From Bacteroidota bacterium (GTDB lineage: Bacteria; Bacteroidota; Bacteroidia; Chitinophagales; Chitinophagaceae), in contig JAEZZY010000061.1 in assembly GCA_023418315.1 (NCBI GenBank), forward strand, positions 1-22,383: DNA of 22,383 nucleotides, in the 5' to 3' direction. Positions 1 through 6,338 of the stretch are shown here, one piece after another. The notes beneath the pieces are model-generated. The model saw nothing but the letters and a program-made list of their open reading frames with translations, made no database searches and was not told where the DNA came from. The position numbers and the translations under genes are program-made. How positions within the stretch are numbered: the stretch's first letter is position 1; each line of letters begins with the position of its first letter.

Positions 1-74
1 TTAATACCCTCACGCCGGTAGAAGCGTTGCTGAAACTGAACGAGCTGAAGAATGTGGTGAAGCAATATGCGTAG
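1..74 (+). CDS. mutS: C-terminal end of MutS, DNA mismatch repair ATPase (partial)
   Basis: Only the last 23 codons lie in the window, in frame from base 3 to the TAG at 72-74. The peptide begins NTLTPVEALLKLNELKNVV and ends KQYA. It resembles the extreme C-terminus of MutS, where a short helix of the type LTP-x-EAL-x-x-L-x-x-LK ends the ATPase/dimerisation region. MutS recognises base mismatches and recruits MutL. The catalytic domains lie upstream and cannot be checked, so the call rests on this tail alone. No convincing terminator follows. A T-run at about 113-121 is present, but I could not build a good stem in front of it. Confidence 0.6.
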   Translation, partial: NTLTPVEALLKLNELKNVVKQYA

Positions 75-146
75 GGACGAATAACCGGTTTTAAAAAAGC
101 GATATGGCGTGGTTTTTTTTATTATCAGATATTCAACCGCCTTGCC

Positions 147-338
147 ATGAAACTAACGATTGTTGCGCTCCTTATTGCCTGCCTTGCCTATGAAAGTTGC
201 ATTCCCCGCCCGCCACGCCGCCCGCGACCGCCCAAGCGGCCCGGGTTACACCTTCCGCTCTATGAACTGTCTTCCCACGTTTTTTCTATTCATCATTCTC
301 CTAAAACCGAAGCGATATGCAATCCCGTTTTTCTATAA
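147..338 (+). CDS. Doubtful small Pro/Arg-rich lipoprotein-like ORF
   Basis: This is a 63-codon frame. Residues 1-18 form a short hydrophobic stretch ending in a cysteine (LAYESC), which loosely resembles a signal peptide with a lipobox. It is followed by a run of Pro and Arg (residues 20-33). Tiny lipoproteins with such Pro/Arg-rich tails are common in Chitinophagaceae, which is the only reason to list it. Against it: the residue before Cys is Ser, but the -3 position (Tyr) is poor; the second half has no recognisable character; the end overlaps the start of the YdcF gene at 317; and no TAnnTTTG promoter is visible upstream. It could equally be a decayed gene or no gene at all. Confidence 0.3.
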   Translation: MKLTIVALLIACLAYESCIPRPPRRPRPPKRPGLHLPLYELSSHVFSIHHSPKTEAICNPVFL

Positions 339-1048
339 ACAGCTATATAACCATCCTGCTGTTGCTTATTTTATTGGCGCTTTATCTGATGACGACAAGC
401 TGTAAGCCTCTGGGAGCTTTTATGGGGCAGCGTGCCGACGAAAAAGCCGTAAAGCAATTGGCAGCAGCGAAGAAATACCTGCCGGTGGATGTGTTGATCG
501 TACCCGGTATTCCATTTCAAAACGGCAAATGGGACAGGGTGATGAAATCGCGTGTGCTATGGTCGTGGATACTGTATAAGAACGGCTATGTGAAGAATGT
601 CATTTACTCAGGCGATGCGGTTTATTCTCCCTATAAAGAAGGAATTATCATGGCATTGTACGCAGAAAAATTAGGTATCCCCAAAGCACATATCTTCTAT
701 GAAACACGGGCGCGGCACAGTACCGAAAATGTTTATTACAGCTATTTGCTCGCACGGGAAAAAGGATTTAAAACCATCGCTTTAGGCACCGATCCTTATT
801 TCCAGTCGCCTACATTGAAGAGCTATACCAAGAGGCGGTTTACGAGTTATATTCATCATATTCCCTTTGTGAAAGATTCGCTCATAGCCTATGATTATCT
901 TGATCCGGTTATAGACCCGTCTCCTGCAAAAGTGGATAGTTTTTCTTCTATTGTGCATCAGGAAAATTTCCGGGAACGCTTCCGTGGCACACTGGGTAAG
1001 GATATTGACTGGAGCAAATATGCAGAAGGACGATTGGATGCGCTATAG
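317..1048 (+). CDS. YdcF/SanA/ElyC (DUF218) family membrane-anchored protein
   Basis: A 243-residue protein. Residues 10-28 are strongly hydrophobic and end in TTSC, so it is either a single N-terminal anchor or a relaxed Bacteroidota lipoprotein signal with Cys29. The soluble part carries the DUF218 fold signatures: a first strand VDVLIVPGIP (57-66), SGDAVYSPYKEG (98-109), E129 followed by the family motif STENV (135-139), and GTDPYFQS (167-174). Members such as SanA and ElyC act in cell-envelope integrity and polyprenol-phosphate or peptidoglycan precursor metabolism in enterobacteria. The substrate here is unknown. The gene converges with the downstream gene, with only 10 bases between stops. 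An imperfect hairpin with TATGAGT and ACTCATA arms (1051-1057 and 1070-1076) spans the junction but lacks a T-tract. Confidence 0.85.
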   Translation: MQSRFSINSYITILLLLILLALYLMTTSCKPLGAFMGQRADEKAVKQLAAAKKYLPVDVLIVPGIPFQNGKWDRVMKSRVLWSWILYKNGYVKNVIYSGDAVYSPYKEGIIMALYAEKLGIPKAHIFYETRARHSTENVYYSYLLAREKGFKTIALGTDPYFQSPTLKSYTKRRFTSYIHHIPFVKDSLIAYDYLDPVIDPSPAKVDSFSSIVHQENFRERFRGTLGKDIDWSKYAEGRLDAL

Positions 1049-1058
1049 GCTATGAGTG

Positions 1059-1856
1059 TTACCTATTAAACTCATATTCGGTGGTTTTCTTCACATAATT
1101 GACCTTCGTGTTCAGCTCGGTAACTTCCAAGGTAGAGGTCAGTTCATCGTTTTTATAAAATTTTCCGAGTAAGACCATACCGCCTTGTGCGTTTTTGCCA
1201 TAGTAGGGTGCCAACGGATTTCGTGCATCCATGTTTTTAGGAGCAAAAGAAATTTTTGAGGCAATCCATACTTCCGATCTGGTATCGGTATCTAAGTCAT
1301 AGCAGGTATATTCCGCGCAGGTATAGCCGAGGATAGTCTTGGTTTTTCCTGTGGCTTTGCAGCTTGTATTGGTTTCAGTCGTCTTGCCGGACTGGAGTTC
1401 TTCATTTCGTTTTTCAATGGATTCTTTGCTACGGAAGGCGTTTAAGTTCATGGCCATGCCTGTTTTATCTTCTTCATTCAGCATAATCATCGCGTTCTTG
1501 ATGTAGTCATAGATGATAAACTGTTCCTCTTTCTTTTTTTTGTTTTCGTCCACATTTTTAAAGCCTATAACCGAGCTGTTGGTGTTGAAATAATAATGCA
1601 AATCGCCTTCGTTTTTCACGCTACCGTTTTTATAACTTGTGGTGTGCATTTTCACGGCGGTAGAAAAATGATATTCATCTTCCATCTCCACATTCAACAA
1701 ATGGTTGTTGATCCAGTCATTTCCTTTTTGTGCGCCCGGCTCTCCGTATTTCTTTTCCTGGCTTTGCCTGATGGCACGTTCTACATAGCCGCGTTGCGCT
1801 TGCGTATCAACAAAAGATGCTCCTAAAATAAAAAGCAATAACAGCGTATTTTTCAT
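1059..1856 (-). CDS. Secreted DUF4412-like protein
   Basis: A 265-residue protein on the minus strand. Residues 1-20 are a clean Sec signal peptide (MKNTLLLLFILGASFVDTQAQ) with cleavage expected after AQA. The mature part is Lys/Glu-rich and contains the segment K-T-ILGYTCAEYTC near residues 173-184, followed by a strand ending VWIASKI. This 'GYxCxxY...W(I/T)' pattern is what I associate with Bacteroidota DUF4412 and the related GLPGLI periplasmic proteins, whose function is not established. The start is fixed by the signal peptide. A -7-like element and a -33 TTG lie 16 to 48 bases upstream on the same strand. DUF4412 versus GLPGLI cannot be settled by eye. Confidence 0.7.
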   Translation of the reverse strand: MKNTLLLLFILGASFVDTQAQRGYVERAIRQSQEKKYGEPGAQKGNDWINNHLLNVEMEDEYHFSTAVKMHTTSYKNGSVKNEGDLHYYFNTNSSVIGFKNVDENKKKKEEQFIIYDYIKNAMIMLNEEDKTGMAMNLNAFRSKESIEKRNEELQSGKTTETNTSCKATGKTKTILGYTCAEYTCYDLDTDTRSEVWIASKISFAPKNMDARNPLAPYYGKNAQGGMVLLGKFYKNDELTSTLEVTELNTKVNYVKKTTEYEFNR

Positions 1857-1872
1857 GGCAAATCATTTTTCA

Positions 1873-1904
1873 TAAATATAGTAAGTACATTTTAAAAAGG
1901 ACAA
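1873..1904 (-). promoter_or_regulatory. Probable Bacteroidota promoter for the DUF4412-like gene
   Basis: Read on the minus strand, TTG (1904-1902) is followed after 21 bases by TATATTTA (1880-1873). This matches TAnnTTTG except for the last base. The spacing is right for the Bacteroidota sigma factor, and the box lies 16 bases before the start codon. One mismatch and an AT-rich context keep confidence moderate. Confidence 0.4.
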
Positions 1905-2008
1905 CATACCAGGTAAAAAATTAGGCTTAAAATAAAAATTTATGCTGTGTGAATAGCTTGGCGCTCCAACAATAGTAAACGGATGATTGTCCTCTTGAAA
2001 AAAATAAA

Positions 2009-2041
2009 TTTGGAAGTTTAAGAAAGGCGTTTATATCTTTG
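2009..2041 (+). promoter_or_regulatory. Bacteroidota promoter of the SAM-riboswitch transcript
   Basis: TTTG at 2009-2012 is followed after 21 bases by TATCTTTG at 2034-2041, a full match to the Bacteroidota consensus TTTG-N19-21-TAnnTTTG. Transcription should start near 2047-2049, about 13 bases before the first stem of the riboswitch. The leader before the metB-like gene would be about 320 nt. Confidence 0.8.
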
Positions 2042-2060
2042 TCGCAGTTCTTTTACATCA

Positions 2061-2172
2061 CTTATCAAGAAAGGCAGAGGGATATGGCCCGATGAAGCCT
2101 TAGCAACCATTCTAATAAAAAATTAGAAGAAGGTGCTACTTCCATCCTACCGTAAAACGTAGGGAAGATAAG
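2061..2172 (+). promoter_or_regulatory. SAM-I (S-box) riboswitch aptamer
   Basis: The conserved S-box core is present in order: GAGGGATATGGCCCGATGAAG at about 2077-2097 (quoted in part), then CC-TTAGCAACC, then GGTGCTA-CTTCC at 2132-2144. P1 pairs CTTATC (2061-2066) with GATAAG (2167-2172). P3 is a 7-bp hairpin, TTCTAAT (2110-2116) with ATTAGAA (2122-2128). P4 is CCTAC (2146-2150) with GTAGG (2159-2163). The element lies just downstream of a good promoter and upstream of a terminator and methionine-pathway genes. S-box aptamers bind S-adenosylmethionine and normally switch expression off when SAM is abundant. Confidence 0.95.
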
Positions 2173-2218
2173 CAGTAATCAGTTTGCATCATTCAACGCT
2201 GCGTGCGGAAAAATATAC

Positions 2219-2251
2219 AAGCTCTTCTGTCTTATCGGAAGAGCTTTTTTT
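2219..2251 (+). terminator. Intrinsic terminator, expression platform of the SAM riboswitch
   Basis: A perfect 9-bp stem, AAGCTCTTC (2219-2227) with GAAGAGCTT (2238-2246), has a 10-base loop and runs into seven T (2245-2251). It lies 46 bases after the aptamer and 118 bases before the metB-like start, so it should act as a SAM-controlled attenuator. The loop contains CTTATC (2231-2236), identical to the 5' strand of riboswitch P1. The P1 3' strand GATAAGCAG (2167-2175) can therefore pair with CTG-T-CTTATC (2227-2236, one bulged T) as an antiterminator. The stretch 2252-2369 after it shows no further recognisable element. Confidence 0.9.
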
Positions 2252-2369
2252 ATGGTATCTGTGCGCAGGATGCCGTGAACAAAGGCTCGTATCCGGTAGG
2301 TCTTTTTTGATAAATGGTTTTAAGAAAAATGTCTAATCAATTTTTAAAAACTGTTTAAAACAAAAAGAA

Positions 2370-3575
2370 ATGAGCTACAAACTTTCTCCCCGTTCCAATA
2401 CGGAAATCATTCACAGCATTCCCGTTGATCCGCTTACAGGCGCTATCTCCGTGCCTATTTACCAAACTTCCACTTTTGTGCAGGAAGCTCCGGGCAGAAA
2501 CAAAGGCTATGATTATGCCCGCACCGGCAATCCTACCCGCGCCGCATTGGAAGCGCTTATAGCCACACTCGAAGGAGGCGCTGTAGGCACTGCGTTTGCA
2601 AGCGGTTTGGCAGCTATAGATGCCGTGGTGAAACTTTTAGAAACCGGTGATGAACTACTTGCAGTAGATGATATTTATGGTGGTGCCTTCCGACAATTCA
2701 CACATATCTATGCCAAGTTTGGAATTAAGATAAATTACGTGGATACAACGGATGTGCAGAATGTGCTTAACAGCATTACACCGCAAACAAAGCTGATATG
2801 GATTGAGACTCCTACCAACCCAAGTTTGAAAATCAGCGATATTAAAGCGATTTGCCGCATTGCAAAAGCCCATAGTAAAAATATACTGGTATGTGTGGAT
2901 AATACCTTCGCTTCCCCGGCTTTGCAACAGCCCCTAACCCTCGGTGCAGATATAGTGATTCATAGCGGCACCAAATACCTTGGCGGACATAGTGATTTGA
3001 TAGCCGGACTCGTAGTAACCAAAACGCAGGCCTTAGGCGAAAAGATACGCTTCATTCAAAATGCCTGCGGAGCCATCCTTTCCCCGCACGACAGTTGGTT
3101 GCTGATACGCGGCATCGAAACGCTGAACCTGCGTGTGGCGGAGCATTGCAGGAATGCGCAAGCCATAGCGGAATGGCTGATGCATCATCCGTCTGTAGCA
3201 CAGGTTTTTTATCCCGGATTGAGCAATCATTGCAATCATGAAGTGGCGGCGAAGCAGCAATCGGCGTTTGGCGGCATCGTAAGTTTCCGTCTGAAAGAAA
3301 ATACAGAGGAAGCGGCCCTTGCTTTTGTAACGAACACTCGTTATTTCAAACTGGCGGAAAGCCTTGGCGGTGTGAAGAGTTTGCTCTGTCATCCCGCAAC
3401 GATGACACACAAATCCATTCCTGCCGAAAAACGCCGTGCAGCGGGTGTCTCGGACAGCCTGATCCGTTTGAGCGTGGGACTGGAAGAAGCAGAAGATTTG
3501 CTAAAAGATTTGGAACAAGCGTTTGAAAATGTCAAACTAAAAAGGCAAAACCAAAAACTAGCAAGTAGCGAATAG
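2370..3575 (+). CDS. metB: Cys/Met-metabolism PLP enzyme, probably cystathionine gamma-synthase
   Basis: A 401-residue member of the PLP-dependent transsulfuration family, at the normal length. Key residues are visible: YxR of the phosphate clamp (Y49-R51 in YDYARTGNPT), Y103 in DDIYGG stacking on the cofactor, D177 in VDNTFASP, and the Schiff-base lysine K202 in HSGTKYLGGHSD. The family includes cystathionine gamma-synthase, beta-lyase, gamma-lyase and O-acetylhomoserine sulfhydrylase, which are hard to separate by eye. The compact ~400-residue length argues against the longer sulfhydrylase. Location directly behind a SAM riboswitch and before homoserine dehydrogenase favours a forward methionine-biosynthesis role: MetB, joining an activated homoserine to cysteine. 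A cystathionine beta-lyase role (metC) is the main alternative. The start ATG follows an A-rich leader, typical of the phylum. Confidence 0.85.
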   Translation: MSYKLSPRSNTEIIHSIPVDPLTGAISVPIYQTSTFVQEAPGRNKGYDYARTGNPTRAALEALIATLEGGAVGTAFASGLAAIDAVVKLLETGDELLAVDDIYGGAFRQFTHIYAKFGIKINYVDTTDVQNVLNSITPQTKLIWIETPTNPSLKISDIKAICRIAKAHSKNILVCVDNTFASPALQQPLTLGADIVIHSGTKYLGGHSDLIAGLVVTKTQALGEKIRFIQNACGAILSPHDSWLLIRGIETLNLRVAEHCRNAQAIAEWLMHHPSVAQVFYPGLSNHCNHEVAAKQQSAFGGIVSFRLKENTEEAALAFVTNTRYFKLAESLGGVKSLLCHPATMTHKSIPAEKRRAAGVSDSLIRLSVGLEEAEDLLKDLEQAFENVKLKRQNQKLASSE

Positions 3576-3626
3576 CAAGTCGGTTACCATCCAAAATTCA
3601 AAATTTACCATTCAACATTCCAAAAA

Positions 3627-4883
3627 ATGTCTTTACAAAATCAACAAACCAAACTGACCATAGGGCTATTCGGCTTCGGCGTGGTGGGAGAGGGGCTTTA
3701 TAAAGTGCTTCATCATACACCTTCGCTAAATGCCACCATCAAAAAAGTCTGTATCAAAAACCCTGACAAGCCCCGAAATGCACCGCCGGAGCTTTTTACT
3801 ACGGATGCAGATGCCCTTTTGCAGGACGAAACGATAAATGTAATCGTAGAACTGATAAGCGATGCGGATGCCGCTTTCCCGATTGTGCGTACCGCATTAC
3901 AAGCAAAAAAAGCCGTGGTGAGCGCCAATAAAAAAATGATTGCCGCACATTTTAAAACCCTGATAGAATTGCAGGAAAAATTCAAGGTTCCGTTTCTCTA
4001 TGAAGCGGCTGCCTGCGCATCCATACCCGTCATCCGCAATCTGGAAGAATACTATGACAACGATCTTTTGCACAGCATCCAGGGCATTGTGAACGGCTCC
4101 ACCAATTACATCCTCACCAAAATAATTGACGATAAGCTCGACATGGATACGGCCTTGCTGCAAGCGCAGGAAGAAGGCTTTGCCGAAGCGGACCCTTCGC
4201 TGGATGTGGAAGGGACAGATGCCCAAAACAAACTGACGATTTTATTGGCGCATGCTTACGGAATCCTTACACCGCCTGAAACGATTTTAAGCTCCGGTAT
4301 TCAGTTTTTGAAAGAGCAGGACGCACTATATGCAAAAGAAAAAGGCTATCAGATAAAGCTGGTGGCGCAGGCGCATAAGCAGAAAGATGGTAGGATAGCC
4401 GCATTTGTATTGCCGCAGTTTGTAACCAAGGACAGCCAGCTTTATAATGTACGTGATGAATACAATGGAGTGGTTATCGAAACGAACCTTGCCGATAAGC
4501 AATTTTTTTATGGTAAAGGTGCGGGTAGTTTTCCTACGGCTTCGGCGGTGCTGAGCGATCTTTCCGCGTTGCGCTATGATTACCGTTATGAATATAAAAA
4601 GCTGCGCTACCAAACGCCGGCCGAGTTGTCGGACGATGCATATCTGAATGTGTATGTAAGTTTTGATAAGTTGTTTCAGGTACCGCAGGAGGTTTTTGAA
4701 GAGATAACAGAGTGGGGAAGTACGGAAAAACGCTGCCATGTAGTAGGGGTTATTCATTCCTCGCAACTGATTAACAGCCATTGGTGGAGAAAACAGAATG
4801 CTTCGCTGCTTGTATTGCCTCAGGCGATTGCCGGGCGAAGACAAAAGGCAGAACCGGTATTGGCGGAATGGGTAGCTATGTAG
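3627..4883 (+). CDS. hom: Homoserine dehydrogenase
   Basis: A 418-residue enzyme that reduces aspartate-semialdehyde to homoserine with NAD(P)H, the branch point to methionine and threonine. The Rossmann motif GFGVVGEG is at 16-23. SANKKM (99-104) holds the nucleotide/active-site lysine. NGSTNYIL (156-163) and the catalytic block AEADPSLDVEGTDAQNKL (186-203) are present, with D198 and K202 in the expected positions. The protein is not fused to aspartokinase. The last ~100 residues do not show an obvious ACT domain, though a degenerate one around 330-400 is possible. It follows the metB-like gene by 51 bases and probably shares the SAM-riboswitch transcript, implying control by methionine/SAM rather than threonine. 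Confidence 0.93.
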   Translation: MSLQNQQTKLTIGLFGFGVVGEGLYKVLHHTPSLNATIKKVCIKNPDKPRNAPPELFTTDADALLQDETINVIVELISDADAAFPIVRTALQAKKAVVSANKKMIAAHFKTLIELQEKFKVPFLYEAAACASIPVIRNLEEYYDNDLLHSIQGIVNGSTNYILTKIIDDKLDMDTALLQAQEEGFAEADPSLDVEGTDAQNKLTILLAHAYGILTPPETILSSGIQFLKEQDALYAKEKGYQIKLVAQAHKQKDGRIAAFVLPQFVTKDSQLYNVRDEYNGVVIETNLADKQFFYGKGAGSFPTASAVLSDLSALRYDYRYEYKKLRYQTPAELSDDAYLNVYVSFDKLFQVPQEVFEEITEWGSTEKRCHVVGVIHSSQLINSHWWRKQNASLLVLPQAIAGRRQKAEPVLAEWVAM

Positions 4884-4993
4884 GAGATTATTTTCCTATA
4901 ATATCCCCGTTTTTTCTTGACAATTCTTTATGGAATGGTGTCTTTTAAAACCGATAGTTTTACCGCGTTTTTTTTAACACCTGTTCCACACGA

Positions 4994-5515
4994 ATGAAGA
5001 AACACTTGAGCCTATATTTATTGCCTTTTTTCAGTATCATTTTATGGGGATGCCCCTATGAATCGAAGATACCGCTGAGCAGCCCTGCCGAAAGAGTGAA
5101 CACCCATCTGCTGGGAAAATGGGAAAGTGAAGATGAAGTGTATAATTCCTATATCATCTCTCCGGCAAACCTATATGAATATACCATTGTTCAGAAGACA
5201 TCTATAGGCGAAACGCACAAGTACAAAGGCTTTATTACCAGAATAAGAGGCGGTTATTTCTTGAATGCTTTTTCCGACAGCACAAAGACCTATCATCTTT
5301 ACCGGCTGAAGATTGACAGCGTTCGCAATGAAGTAACCGTCATGCCTTTTGCGAAGGATATAGCTACCCGATTTACCGATTTTCCCAAAGCCATAGGCGA
5401 TACCCAGGCGCTCCATGATTTTGTGTGGAGAAATATGAACCTCAGGGATTTTTATGATGTGGAAGACCAGTCGGTTTTTAAGCTCGTAAACTCCGGTGCG
5501 TCGCAGGCACGTTAG
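4994..5515 (+). CDS. Hypothetical lipoprotein
   Basis: A 173-residue protein with a lipoprotein signal: MKK, a hydrophobic core, and LWGC with the acylated cysteine at position 20. The mature part has a short strand LLGKWESED (39-47) followed by alternating hydrophobic and polar strands. This is reminiscent of small lipocalin-like proteins, but I do not recognise a family. Residues S21 onward lack an obvious inner-membrane retention signal, so surface or periplasmic outer-membrane attachment is likely. Its stop codon overlaps the stop of the opposite-strand gene (shared bases 5512-5515), so the two genes end head-on with no room for a separate terminator. Confidence 0.75.
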   Translation: MKKHLSLYLLPFFSIILWGCPYESKIPLSSPAERVNTHLLGKWESEDEVYNSYIISPANLYEYTIVQKTSIGETHKYKGFITRIRGGYFLNAFSDSTKTYHLYRLKIDSVRNEVTVMPFAKDIATRFTDFPKAIGDTQALHDFVWRNMNLRDFYDVEDQSVFKLVNSGASQAR

Positions 5516-6150
5516 TTTTTTCTTCTTCTATAGTAGCTTTCCAGAACCCGGTAAAAATCCTGCACGTTAAAATCATCTTCCTTCCAGTCGTAAGGCTTGG
5601 CTACTGTTTTGGTGAGCCAGTCAATAGCGTCTTCCGTGTTGGAAAATTCGATAAGCTCGGTCAGCACTTCTTCATAGGCATCGCGGTTGCCGTCAAATAA
5701 TTCGTTGATGAATACAAATTTCTCATTGATGCCTATAAACTTGCGTACATCTTCCTTCTTCTGTGGAAAAGGGATAGGCTGCGTATCAATACTGGCAAGT
5801 TTTTCCGGAGCTTTCTGCGGTTCTTCTTTATCAAAAAGATTAAGGGAAATGCCGGGCATAGTCTGCTCCATCTCCTGCACGATTTCTTCCGGCAGCGGGG
5901 TAGGGTCAAGATCGGCGCCGTCCTCTTTTTCCGGTTCTTCGGGGGAAAGGGCAGTGGTTATAGGCGCTGATGGCTTTTCGGGAGGAGTGGCGGCAATTCT
6001 TTGGGAGAAGACAAGCCGTTCGCGCCATTCCAGCAAATCGGCATAGATTACTTTCACATAGTCTGTCATCAAATCCACGTCTATAGCCTCAATATCGGGT
6101 TTGTTGTTTAACGTGTTTATTTTATCCAGTAATGTTTTGATCCTTTCCAT
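5512..6150 (-). CDS. Conserved hypothetical protein with acidic Pro/Glu-rich linker
   Basis: I place the start at the ATG at 6150-6148 (MERIKTLLDKI). An in-frame ATG at 6171 would lie on top of the -7 promoter element at 6176-6169 and probably would not be transcribed. The protein then has 212 residues. Three parts are visible: an N-terminal helical segment (about 1-55), a low-complexity Pro/Glu/Asp-rich linker (about 57-125), and a C-terminal block containing RKFIGINEKFVFINELFDGNRDAYEEVL-type sequence and then DAIDWLTKTV and FYRVLESYYRRRK. I have seen this C-terminal block in many Bacteroidota hypothetical proteins, but I know of no assigned function. There is no signal peptide, so it should be cytoplasmic. 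Confidence 0.75.
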   Translation of the reverse strand: MERIKTLLDKINTLNNKPDIEAIDVDLMTDYVKVIYADLLEWRERLVFSQRIAATPPEKPSAPITTALSPEEPEKEDGADLDPTPLPEEIVQEMEQTMPGISLNLFDKEEPQKAPEKLASIDTQPIPFPQKKEDVRKFIGINEKFVFINELFDGNRDAYEEVLTELIEFSNTEDAIDWLTKTVAKPYDWKEDDFNVQDFYRVLESYYRRRKN

Positions 6151-6168
6151 AAAAAGCAAGTGTGCAAA

Positions 6169-6202
6169 CAAATTTATCGTATATTGTCTTAACGCCTTGC
6201 AA
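6169..6202 (-). promoter_or_regulatory. Probable promoter of the Pro/Glu-linker hypothetical gene
   Basis: On the minus strand, TAAATTTG (6176-6169) matches TAnnTTTG exactly. The nearest TTG (6202-6200) is 23 bases upstream, two more than ideal. Transcription would begin near 6162, giving a leader of about 12 nt to the ATG at 6150 and excluding the in-frame ATG at 6171. Confidence 0.5.
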
Positions 6203-6286
6203 TAATTGACTGTAAATTTGGGAAGGAGTTGTTTTTAACAGGCGGGGTAGGATAGAAGGGAAAGCCTATGTTTGAAAATGGATTTC

Positions 6287-6319
6287 TTTACTTATTACGT
6301 ATAAAAATCTTTAAATTTG
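6287..6319 (+). promoter_or_regulatory. Promoter of the T9SS repeat-protein gene
   Basis: TTTA (6287-6290) is followed after 21 bases by TAAATTTG (6312-6319), a full TAnnTTTG match with one mismatch in the -33 element. The start codon of the 1039-residue protein lies 19 bases further on. It is divergent from the promoter at 6169-6202. Confidence 0.65.
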
Positions 6320-6338
6320 AGTCATTAACTCCTATACC

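Noticed and set aside
75..125. Possible terminator after mutS (T-run near 113-121)
   Set aside because: Only a 4-bp AACC/GGTT pairing with a very large loop or A/T pairing could be made; not convincing as an intrinsic terminator.
1051..1076. TATGAGT/ACTCATA inverted repeat between convergent genes as a bidirectional terminator
   Set aside because: The 7-bp stem is perfect but the loop is large and neither side has a T-tract; mentioned only in the gene note.
4326..4844. 172-codon open frame on the minus strand
   Set aside because: It lies inside the homoserine dehydrogenase gene in antisense; its basic, Arg/Ile-rich translation is typical of a shadow frame.
4881..4914. Hairpin TAGGA/TCCTA with a T-run at 4910-4916 after hom
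   Set aside because: The stem is only 5 bp and the T-run is separated from it by about a dozen bases.
4955..4962. TAGTTTTA as promoter of the lipoprotein gene at 4994
   Set aside because: One mismatch in the -7 element and no TTG at a proper -33 distance in an AT-rich gap; too weak to list.
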